A stretch of DNA of 64,000 nucleotides from Petrosia ficiformis (Eukaryota; Porifera; Demospongiae; Haplosclerida; Petrosiidae): contig OX345642.1 in the NCBI GenBank assembly GCA_947044365.1, forward strand, positions 6,983,507 through 7,047,506, written 5' to 3'. The position numbers were made by a program, and so were the translations under genes. Of this stretch, positions 12,474 through 22,763 are shown piece after piece. The notes under the pieces are model-generated. The model saw only the letters and a program-made list of their open reading frames with translations, did not search any database and was not told where the DNA came from. Position 1 is the first letter of the stretch. Each line of letters starts with the position of its first letter.

Positions 12474-15400
12474 TCATTTGATTGCTTCTTGTTCAGAAAC
12501 CAGTTCCTCAATCATCTTTTGTATGTCCTCTTCTCTACAAATCTCCTCTTGTTGCTATGGAGATATAAGACATCAATTTCATATATTGAAACTATATACG
12601 TAGATATGTTTATTAAACACACTACATTACCATAGTAACCAAATTAGGGTACCTTACAATTTCGCAGAACTAACACTAACTATTAAATGTAATCCACTAC
12701 GTATATATGTATGTCAGTGAAATGATGAGTGATTCATTCATCTGTGATTCATCAATAGTCACATGACCTCTAGCTGACTGGTGTATTATAATTATATACT
12801 AAATGTATTATATAACATAAATTTAAGATTTGAAGGAAAATCTCAGCAAATATCACAAATATCATTGTGGTTTAGGAATGGGACTATATAGGATGGAAAC
12901 TGGTTTAGGAATGGGACTCTGACCTGAAGATCACTCATAACCATACCTTTAGTTTAGTTAAAACTCCTTGAAGACATAATCTGGCTGATGATAAAGTTTG
13001 TTGAGATTTTTCAGTAGAAAGTGAAGATTTTTCATCTCTGCCAGCTACAAAGATATATAGCTAGTCATGTGGCTATCATGTGAGCAACATGTGATAACCT
13101 GCTGACCTTTGCAGTACTTCAATGTAAGATCAACGACTCTTTTTCTACGGTCTTTTTCTCTCTCCCATCCTGGTGTCTGTCTAGCTGTTCTCTGAGCCTT
13201 CTGTAGTTCTATTAATCCCTGAGTGAATAGAAATAAATACATGAATAGGAAGAGTTAGATCGATGGATGGATGGATGGATGGATGGTGGGTGGGTGGGTT
13301 GATGGATGGAAGGACGGAAGGATGGATGGATGGATGGATGGATAGATGGATGGATGGATGGACGGATGGATGGATAAATGGATGGTGGACAGCTGACATA
13401 AATAGATAGATAGATAGAATATAATAGACAATAGATAGACAGATTAACGTTTACAAACAACATGATAATACAAATGTACATGTACACATATAGTATCATG
13501 TATAATATAATTAATTATGTATAATGAATTGATGGATCAACCTTTTCTTTATCAATTTGTTTTGAGCTACTCAAATGATACTTAGAAAATAATTCCCATA
13601 ATTCAGAGCTACCTGTAGTCTGGGAATGAGGATACCATATGGTTTACAATTATTAGTGTCTGGGAATGGGGATTTCTGGAGATACACATTGTATTTATCA
13701 CATACCTGAGATACAATTCTAGCAAGCAGTTCTCCTAATTTATCTCTAAGAGATGAAGCTAAATATATGTATAAACATGATCGAGTATTGTAATGTAGTC
13801 ACATGATTCTCACCTGATTTACCATTACGCATTATGACATCACCAACAACTGAATCAGTAAGATGTTGTAAAACCTACAATTCAATAATTCAGTGAGTAA
13901 TAGATGAATGCATAGATGAATGGATAGATAGAGGATGGATAGATGAATGGATAGATAGATGAATGGATAGATAGAGGAATGAATGAATGGATAAATAGAT
14001 AGCTGAATGGATGCCTGGATATAGAACACATTCTGACCTGTATGTCTAAATGTTTTCTTTGTAGATCAAGTATCCTATGATAAGACTTTATCACTTCTTC
14101 AAACTCACCGATATCTGTACTGACCTAGTATCACATGACAGTCACATGACAGTCACAGTTACATGTAGTTTACATTTTACACTTACCAAAAGATAGTTCT
14201 CCCAAATTTTCCAATTCTCAAAATTACACTTCAAAGCTTCTTGAAAAGCATTAAAAGCTCTTACTCTAAATGTGAGTTATAATATAAGTCTGTTCACATT
14301 CATGATAACCTCAAAATTATGATGTGATGTTGTTATATGTAATAAGTGTTAGTTCAATGTCATAAGGTTAATACACAATTATACTGTAACTCAATAATGA
14401 AGTAATTGAAATTTGACATACACAAAAAAGAAAAGGAAGGATAATTATATGAAAATGGTGAAGATTGTCGACCATTCCAAAGTCATGAACATTGTTTGAG
14501 GTCATGAGGAATGTAAATGACCTTTAATTAATGATATATATACTAACTTATCATTTCTCTTCACATATTCACCAGCTAAATTATTCCATGCCTCCGCATT
14601 CTAAATAATAAATTAATGTAATACATTAATAATAATAATTACTCAGAGGGCTATATATCAAACCAGATTTTGTTTAGCAGTTATGAACACTGAACAGTAT
14701 TTTACTGGTATGCGAGGTGAATCCCAACCCTGTGGACTGATATGCAAGGTGAATCCCAACCCTGTGGACTGGTATGTGAGGTGAATCTCAACCTTGTGGA
14801 CTGATATGCAAGGTGAATCCCAACCCTGTGGACTGGTATGTGAGGTGAATCTCAACCTTGTGTAAACTATCATAAACTATTGCTTCTCTTATCAACTGCT
14901 TTATAACACAAATAAACTTTACAATACTTCATTTCTTTTCATCAATATTTTATTAGAGAAATGTATCAAGTAATGGACTAGATTCAAATTCAATTAATAT
15001 AATTATATATCAAGTTATTGCAGAGATAACACAACCGCTGTAAAACAGGAGGATATAGACGATAAACAAATAAACAACTACTTATATATATGAATCATAA
15101 ACTGACGTAGAACCTTCTTCCCTTCTTTTGTAAGAGATCCCACCATATTACCATAACTTACATCTGGTTCTAAAATAACACATTGACGAAAGGCATGAGC
15201 TGCCAGGACATGATCATCTATCTTACCAGCTGCATACCCTAGTGTAAACCACACCCCCTCCTAAATGAAACTAATAATTTCATAATTAATAACAATATAT
15301 TTAATTACCTGTAATGGATTAATGTTCACAGATTTCTGTAAGCATTCCGTACATTCATTAAACTGTAATGAAATATCAAAATAATTAATAATCACTTAAT

Positions 15401-18400
15401 TAATTATCTACTTAATTATTCACGAACCTTTTCTTTTGCTAGACGAAACAGACCCAGTGATTTCTGGGCCCTGGCACTACGATTATTAGATAATTTCCAT
15501 GCTTTCTCATAACAATTAGGATCCTAAATTATAATTAATAGGCTATGAATAAATAATGAAGCTTTATGAATAATAATCATTATCAAACAAACAAACAAAC
15601 ATTCATTTGATTGTATACAAACATACAAACATTCACTCGGTCCTACCTGTGTTACATCTCCTAAAAGACACAATAACTTTACACTCTCTCCTTCTACTTT
15701 CATCCTCTCTCTCACAATCCTCTCGGCCTGGGCATGTCTCCCCACATGCTGATAGCAGGTAATAACTTCCTCCCACATTTGAAGTTTCTCATATATATCA
15801 ATAGCACTTTGTTGAGCACCAATGGCTACCAGAGTATTCGCTAGTTCCTTCTAATAAAGAATGAATGAGTCTATGTTTATCAGTATCTTGGTATCTATGT
15901 ACGATAGTTTTGTTTGTATGTTTGTCAGTACCTCAATTATCCAGTGAGGAGGGAGAGGAACACTATAAAATAGTTCTTGTCTTTGACTGGCCTGAGGAAT
16001 AAAAAGTAATGTATGTGTATAATTAAATTCACATCCACTCACTTTAGGATCTGGTCTCTGATACAGGGCCACTAATTCCTGTAGTAATAAAGTATTATAA
16101 TATAAGAGGTTATTGACTTTGAAGGAGGAGAGGGCATGCAACTCAAACAGACAGTAATATAACTGATATTAATAATAGATACAATTATGAGGTGAGTTAC
16201 TTCTGTAATATACTAAATCTCTATTAATAAAACAAAATTGTCTGCCTGTCTGTTCTTGATTTTTAAAAAAGTTTTGCTATACTGTCAGGCGCAACAAACA
16301 GGTCCAGGCTCTGAGGACTGGAAATGCCCCCTCTCAGTGAGGCTGTCTGTACATTGACAATACCAGTTAGCTACAGTTTCTAAGATAAAGATATTTTATA
16401 GGCTAATGCAATGGGAAGGCAACTAGTGATGTTATACAACCCTATCAGTGTATATATCATGTTCTTTGAATGGGATACATATTTCAATATAGTCAGCTAC
16501 AGATATCAGATCAAAATGGATCCATCAAATGTGTATATTTGCTAGTAATGAATATCATGTCTTCTTATTTATAATTTTTTATAACAAAAATCTACTAGTA
16601 TTATTTATTTAAAAAAACTTAAATATCATTAACTGTAGTCATAGTGATATGTAACTAATCTTATCTAATAATACATATATAATTATACATACAATTCATA
16701 AATTATTTTAGTACTTTACAAGTCTACTATTACCAGCATCAGCCACCCATACTGATCCATCAGGTGATACTGATACATCCCATGGATGTTTAAATCTTTC
16801 TATTGAATGGATGAACCTTCCACTGGGATCATAGATAGACAGAGAATGTGAACTATTGTTTGCTACTAGTGAATAACCTGCTGAATCTATAGCTATACCA
16901 ATCGGACCATTCAAATTTGTTTGATCATACTTACGTACAAACTGTCCACTAGGAGTAAAGACTGTCACTGAATTTTCTGTTACATGAACATCACCTGACA
17001 TATCAAAAGCTACACCAAATGGTCTATCGAAACTTCCATCACCTGATACCTTCCCATCAATAATGTGATATAGAGTCCAGTCAGAATGAAATACCTGGAT
17101 ACGACGGTTATTAGAATCCGCTACATACACCTTTCCTTCTGGACTAATGTTTATGCCCGCTGGTCCATTAAACTGGCCATCATTAGACCCCTTCTGTCCA
17201 AAGGTGCCAAGAAACTCTCCTCCTGTTGTCAACTTATGAATCCTGTTTCCTCCATGCTCAGCAACATAAACTACCTCTCCACTGATAGCTATTCCATGAG
17301 GTGATTGAAACTGTAGCTCACCACTTCCCCTAGAACCAATGGTAGTCTTCTTCTTCCCACTACTATCATACACATGTATACAATGGTCACTTTCACTAGT
17401 GACAAACATGTCACCATTATCAGAGAATGCAATATACCTGAAATATTTAATTCCAGTAATTGTTTGTACTGGATATTTGAGTTTAGTGTAATCACGTTGT
17501 GTGATCACACTCAGGTCAAATGGACTACCCTGGATATCCTGACCATGTATAGTAATGGAGAGCTTATGTTGACCTGATTGTTGAGGTGTAACAGAGACAA
17601 GATATGAACCATCATTATTATCTGTAACTTGACATTCTATACTTCTCTTTCCAACAGGAGTGAGTCTACTTCTCACCACTTCTCCTCCATGATCTAATTC
17701 CTGCCCTCTGATATCCCTAGAGATTGTCTTGACTTTTATCTCATCTCCTACAGCCAACCTGTTACGAGTTATTACAGCTGTACTATTACTAGGAGAGGTA
17801 TCATATACACACCCAAACTCTGTTATCATAGTAGCTAGTGTATCAGTATTAACTTCTACTGATATATTGGGTGACTCACAAAGATCAAGAGAGATATCTG
17901 AGAACTGTTGTTGAAGATTAATAGATCTGTTGTGTAGTGTATGAGCAATAGAGAGTAACTCAACATCACTGTACTCACTAGTAGCAATGGAGGCAAGAGA
18001 GTGACAATGAGTCATGGACTCCAACAGACATTGAATACCTTCCAGTTGAATAGAGAGACGTACTTCCTTGGCCATGGCTTCCTCACTATTTTTAGCTAAC
18101 AAGGCTTCCTCGCGTTGATGAAGAAGCTGTTGAAGTTTAGCAAATGCTTGTCGAATGATAGTGTCCACCTCATTCTTACGAACTTTGATCTTTTTCTTCA
18201 TATCTTCGCCAGCTGTCATGACCTCCTTGAGATGTTCCTGAAACAGTGGAAATCTCTCTAGACCTTGTTGTATCTCCTCCTTGTTTTGTATGATCTGTTT
18301 ACTCACCTCATGAACTGAATGACCCTTGTGACTAATAATAGTACATCCAACACATACTGGAATAGTACACTGTTGACAATAGAAGTCAAGTATGTGATTA

Positions 18401-19599
18401 TCATGATCATGACACATGGGAGATGAGGAAGAAGAGGAGGATAGCATCTTGATGAGTTTATCTCGACTCATGTTCTGAGCTTTTTTGAGAGTGAAGGAAG
18501 AGTGTGAACGTAAAAGTTTGAGTCCCTGATGATATTCCCAACACTTGTTACATAAGAGATTATCACACTCTGTACAGTAAGCTATAGGAGAGTTCTCATC
18601 ACATGAGTCACATGGAGGAGGAGAAGTGGAGGTCACCTTACGTAAGATCTTGTCTTGTTTAGTTTCTTCACTTAATCGAACATTACGTGGAAGAGAAGAC
18701 ACATCTTCATCAGGTATAGTAGTGGATTGATTACAAGTGGGACATGTGATAGAGGTAGTATCCTCAACATGTAGCTTAGTGATACATTTTAGACAATAAG
18801 AATGGAGACAAGAAAGGATTCGTGGATCTTGATAGATGTTATCACAATATTGACAGATATTATATTGTGTAGTATTAGTAGTCATCACTTAGTATATGAC
18901 CTGTAGAACATGATAAAGAATTAGATGATGTATATAATATATTATAATATATAATACACTTACATTAAACAATAGCTAGATTGATTCAGGAACCGGTCAG
19001 TATAAATCACCTTTTAAGATGTTACCAGTCAGATTGGTCACATGACTGTTTGTATAGTGTGGGAGGAGTTGGAATATGTTGTGTAAAAAGTTTATATAAC
19101 TACATAATTATAACATAATCATAATTGAAACTAATTTTCTGCAATCTCTATTAATAAACAAAGTTGTTTGTTTGTCGTTCTCTTAAACTTTTGCACATAC
19201 TTCAATAAAATTTACCGGGAAGACACTTTTGCACTTGTACTTCGAAAGGTAGTATCTTGATGACTCTATCTCGACTCATCATCTCTGCTATTGAATATCG
19301 TACCACCCAAAGCTCTAAACATTGACCATCAGCAGCAGTATTGTTAGCCCATCCCACCATGGTACATGTAATAAAGTTTGCTCTCTAATCTGAAGCCATA
19401 TTGAAACGGAAGTCACACTGCAACAGGAAGGCAACTGCTCCTTGAGCAGGTGTATTTTTGCCACTAAAAATTGATATATTTAATAATTTATAAGTATTAT
19501 GCTATTTCAGAGTTGCATGTCCTCTCCTCATTCAGAATCAACATGTCAGTGTATGTTTGCATGTGTATGTATGTATGTATGTGTATGTATGTATGTATG

Positions 19600-19633
<34 letters not shown>

Positions 19634-22600
19634 TATATGTATATATGTATGTATGTTTGTATGTGTATGTATGTATATATATATTTATGTATGTATGCAT
19701 ATATGTATGTACACAGGAATAGATTCAGGCAGTTTCGGAATCAGGATTTTCTTTGCACAAAATTGATCAAAACGAGGCTTAGACAGTTTCAGGAATAAGA
19801 TTTTTGTAATCAGCGCACCAAAATGGTATGGATTTTGGGTGGTTTCAGCACCGGGATTTTCTATATACTGAAGAGCAAAGGGATGATAGTTTTGGAATCA
19901 GAGCACAAGACACATCAGATTGCATGGAATTCGTGGTTTTGGAACAAGGATTATCACAAAATTGTTGATGATCAAAATACAGGTAAGGTTGTAGTTAACA
20001 ACATTACTGGACAATTTTCATTTAATTAGTACCCCTGTAAATTTATGATTGAACATAGACCAGAAATTTTGTGAACAGACAGACACAAAATATGATTACC
20101 ATAATCTTCTACGAATGCTTCGCGATGAGGATTATACATTATACACATATAAACATGGACACACAATATGATTACCATAACCTTCCACCTACGCTTCACG
20201 ATGAGGGTAATTATAGTATTATACACAATGTACACATGTATATGGAACAGACATACTATATATTACAATACCTTTCCTCTTATACTTCACAGCAAGGATA
20301 CATTATACACACATATATATGTACATATGGACAAACATATAAATTTACAAACTTGTAATTGCATCATTGATCTTTCTACAGTACGAGATCTTTTTTGTTG
20401 AATTACAGATCTAAGATAGAGTGACATAGCTTGTACTGTCCAGCACTGCGGCTGACTCAAGACTTGCTGAAATATAAAATGGATAGTATTAATTGTTTTA
20501 TAATCATATGTGGTACTTACGTACCTCAATATAAGCTTCCAGTTCTTCTGTTGTTAATCTATGTACAGGATTAGTCCATTGATGATGTATACTATAATAT
20601 ATATAATACATGATTATACATCAATATAATACATATTATACTATATACAATATACAGTATACTATTATAATAATAATACATGATTATACATCAATATAAT
20701 ACATATTATACTATATACAATATACAGTATACTATTATAATAATAATACATGATTATACATCAATATAATACATATTATACTATATACAATATACAGTAT
20801 ACTATTATAATAATAATACATGATTATACATCAATATAATACATATTATACTATATACAATATACAGTATACTATTATAATAATAATACATGATTATACA
20901 TCAATATAATACATATTATACTATATACAATATAGTAATATACTATTATAATAATAATACATGATTATACATCAATATAATACATATTATACTATATACA
21001 ATATTCATTATACTATTATAATAATAATAATACATGATTATACATCAATATAATACATATTATATAATATACCATTCACTCAGTATTACTGCTTGTTGTA
21101 AAGGTGTTAAATTAGTGGGTGTGGTTTTTATAGAGTCAGAATAAGTCACATGACTTAGTAACGTGTCATCGTCCAGCAAAATATCCTAAAAATATAACAA
21201 AGCTCTATTCTAGTAAACTAAGATAAAATTGTTATACTAACTTTAGGAAGATCTGTTATAGATTTATTCATTTGTGTTTCATCAGTGATATTTCCAGTTT
21301 GGGAAACTTGTAATAATAGTTGTGCTGTGTCTGTTTGTTGAAATTTTGTTCTTTTACCAAGAGCGCCTCCTAGTTTTAAACTAATTCCTATACTCTCTTG
21401 AGCTTTCATTAAATGTTGCTGAAATTGAATTAGATAGTATAAGAACCGGACTTGGAATTGGAATGAGATTTATTCTACAAGGACATAATGTGCATTATAG
21501 TTTGAACACAAGTGTGGATGTACAGAAATGAGAATGAGGATACAAGGTTGGAATGAGACTTATATGATTGCAGTGTATTTGAACATGAGTATGGATGTAC
21601 AGAAATGAGAATGAGGATACAAGATTGGAATGAGACTTAGATTGCAGTGTATTTGAACATGAGTATGGATGTACAGAAATGGGAATGAGGATAATTGTAA
21701 GGAATGGGTTTCTGTCTAACATACCCAAGCAGATTCATATTGTGAATGATACAAAAGTGAATTAGATAACTCAAGATGAACAGAGCATCGAATATCCCTA
21801 ATTAATAGATTATTAACATTAAAAATAAAAAAAAATTATTTCCTTACGTTTTCAATTCTTGTGTTTCAAGCAGTTTAATTAGTTTATCTAATATTAAAAA
21901 TCACCAGATTATGGAATAATGGAAACATGGGAATGAGTCCTACCAATAATGGATTGGATCTTAGTCCACAAGGTATGAGATTTACATGTTACTGGTAATA
22001 ATCGTTGTTGAATATTGAAACAGCGAAAAGCCCATATCAGACCATCATAATCCTAAATGGAGCGAGGTAAGGTAGAAGCCCATATGAGCTCTCCTAGCTT
22101 GACATCATCACGTGATACTCACCTCTTTCATACATCCAATCAGTATATCGTTAGCCATTGATAAAAGATGAGGACTGACTGTAAGCTCATACCATGTCTA
22201 ATATATAATGAAGGGAGATACTCATATAATACTTCTAACTAGAAACTCACTTCTCCATCATAAATATCCCGTAGACAAGACTGATCCCATTCTTCCTTAT
22301 ATGGTAAAAAATATTTGGGATGTAAGTAATTAATTATATATGTACATGTACATCATGTGATCACCTGTCGAGTTTTTGTAATGTGTGGTAATGACAAGTC
22401 TCCCTCTACTACACTTGGTCCAGTCCAGTTTAACTGGATAAACCGGTTTAGTAAAACAGAACCATATTTGGTTATGGTGCTCAATTCTGTGGGTCCTAAC
22501 GTTGAGAAACTAGAAACTCCAGATGACAAGTCTCGCCTGAATATTTCAATATCTACAAGAGGGCATTATGAAATAAGTAATACTAGCATGAAATACTAAC

Positions 22601-22673
22601 CAGCTTCTGCAGAAAGTTGCTCCAACAGTTTCTCTATTGAGTCCATTCCACGTGTCCTAGCCACACACACCAT
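12474..22673 (-). CDS. TTC27: Tetratricopeptide repeat protein 27 (TTC27)
   Basis: TPR scaffold protein of the TTC27/yeast Emw1 family. 26 exons in transcript order: 22601-22673, 22365-22552, 22251-22295, 22123-22197, 21944-22052, 21848-21887, 21725-21797, 21242-21418, 21073-21185, 20525-20591, 20353-20466, 16043-16141, 15932-15991, 15647-15850, 15428-15523, 15309-15362, 15162-15260, 14548-14600, 14187-14265, 14038-14124, 13814-13874, 13706-13758, 13542-13619, 13107-13218, 12947-13044, 12474-12554. They total 2388 nt, 795 residues, against about 840 in human. Family matches: [17 protein letters not shown]-like [19 protein letters not shown] followed by [11 protein letters not shown] and [15 protein letters not shown], and [20 protein letters not shown]. 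The start is ATG 22671-22673; a second ATG at 22644-22646 is equally plausible. Intron 11 (16142-20352) contains a complete TRIM-NHL gene on the same strand. Confidence 0.95.
13258..13386. repeat. GGAT simple repeat in TTC27 intron
   Basis: (GGAT)n with GGAC/GGTG variants. A shorter GGATAGATGAAT tract lies at about 13905-14015 in a neighbouring intron. Confidence 0.9.
14288..14523. mobile_element. MITE-like element, family TTCACATTCAC, copy 2
   Basis: About 235 bp in TTC27 intron 18. It has the same ends and interior as 3019-3283 (TCTGTTCACATTCATGATAA, CAATGTCATAAGGTTAATAC, TTTGACATACACAAAA, ending GAGGTCATGAGGAATGTAAA). The two copies look moderately diverged. Confidence 0.75.
14690..14862. 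repeat. 33-35 bp minisatellite in TTC27 intron
   Basis: Five imperfect copies of TGTGGACTGRTATGYRAGGTG followed by AATCYCAACCY. Non-coding. Confidence 0.85.
16708..18888 (-). CDS. TRIM-NHL protein 1 (RING, two B-boxes, coiled coil, filamin, NHL)
   Basis: Intronless 726-residue reading frame; predicted E3 ubiquitin ligase of the TRIM-NHL class. RING about residues 13-55 ([20 protein letters not shown] ... CPTC, C3HC4). B-box-like zinc modules at about 90-122 ([20 protein letters not shown]) and 158-195 ([16 protein letters not shown] ... HKGH). Coiled coil about 200-300, filamin/Ig-like domain about 355-460 ([40 protein letters not shown]), then a propeller of NHL repeats to the C-terminus ([32 protein letters not shown]). 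It lies wholly inside TTC27 intron 11. The leader upstream of the ATG ends in TTCTACAG on the minus strand, consistent with a 5' UTR intron. Its closest relative here is 34015-36204, including the 5' flank. Orthology to a particular vertebrate TRIM (2/3/32/71) is not claimed. Confidence 0.93.
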   Translation of the reverse strand: MMTTNTTQYNICQYCDNIYQDPRILSCLHSYCLKCITKLHVEDTTSITCPTCNQSTTIPDEDVSSLPRNVRLSEETKQDKILRKVTSTSPPPCDSCDENSPIAYCTECDNLLCNKCWEYHQGLKLLRSHSSFTLKKAQNMSRDKLIKMLSSSSSSSPMCHDHDNHILDFYCQQCTIPVCVGCTIISHKGHSVHEVSKQIIQNKEEIQQGLERFPLFQEHLKEVMTAGEDMKKKIKVRKNEVDTIIRQAFAKLQQLLHQREEALLAKNSEEAMAKEVRLSIQLEGIQCLLESMTHCHSLASIATSEYSDVELLSIAHTLHNRSINLQQQFSDISLDLCESPNISVEVNTDTLATMITEFGCVYDTSPSNSTAVITRNRLAVGDEIKVKTISRDIRGQELDHGGEVVRSRLTPVGKRSIECQVTDNNDGSYLVSVTPQQSGQHKLSITIHGQDIQGSPFDLSVITQRDYTKLKYPVQTITGIKYFRYIAFSDNGDMFVTSESDHCIHVYDSSGKKKTTIGSRGSGELQFQSPHGIAISGEVVYVAEHGGNRIHKLTTGGEFLGTFGQKGSNDGQFNGPAGINISPEGKVYVADSNNRRIQVFHSDWTLYHIIDGKVSGDGSFDRPFGVAFDMSGDVHVTENSVTVFTPSGQFVRKYDQTNLNGPIGIAIDSAGYSLVANNSSHSLSIYDPSGRFIHSIERFKHPWDVSVSPDGSVWVADAGNSRLVKY
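18889..20352. other. TTC27 intron 11 sequence upstream of the nested TRIM gene
   Basis: Holds the likely TRIM-NHL 1 promoter (18960-19080, shared with 36290-36380: CAGGAAC, ATCACCTTTTAAGA, CACATGACTGTTTGTATAGT, GGGAGGAG). Also a TATG/TGTA microsatellite at 19556-19712 and an imperfect direct repeat of about 80 bp at 20080-20215 (AATATGATTACCATAA ... CTTCRCGATGAGG). Nothing else recognised. Confidence 0.55.
20592..21072. repeat. 70-bp tandem array anchored on a TTC27 splice acceptor
   Basis: About 7 copies with period 70 (TGATTATACATCAATATAAT recurs at 20611, 20681, 20751, 20821 and 20891, then twice more). The array fills intron 9 of TTC27. The leftmost unit is continuous with the exon-10 acceptor: plus-strand GATGTATACTATAAT at the exon edge against AGTATACTATTATAATAATA in the other units. 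Each copy therefore carries a TAG|TATAC acceptor look-alike on the minus strand. Confidence 0.85.
21495..21715. repeat. Imperfect minisatellite in TTC27 intron 7
   Basis: Two and a half copies of a unit of about 70-75 bp containing GAACATGAGTATGGATGTAC and AGAAATGAGAATGAGGATAC. Non-coding. Confidence 0.8.
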
Positions 22674-22763
22674 AATTAATTAGTTGCGTGGGTGTACGTA
22701 CTAGATACTGCTTCTTTTGGGGGTGGAGCTCACAACACACAAAAACAACTTACACTTTCTTTG
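22674..22763. promoter_or_regulatory. Bidirectional promoter TTC27 / GK-ELMO gene
   Basis: Only 90 bp separates the two divergent start codons, so initiation for both must lie here or within 5' UTRs. No TATA box on either strand; contains ATTAATTAGTTGCGTGGGTG. Confidence 0.6.
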
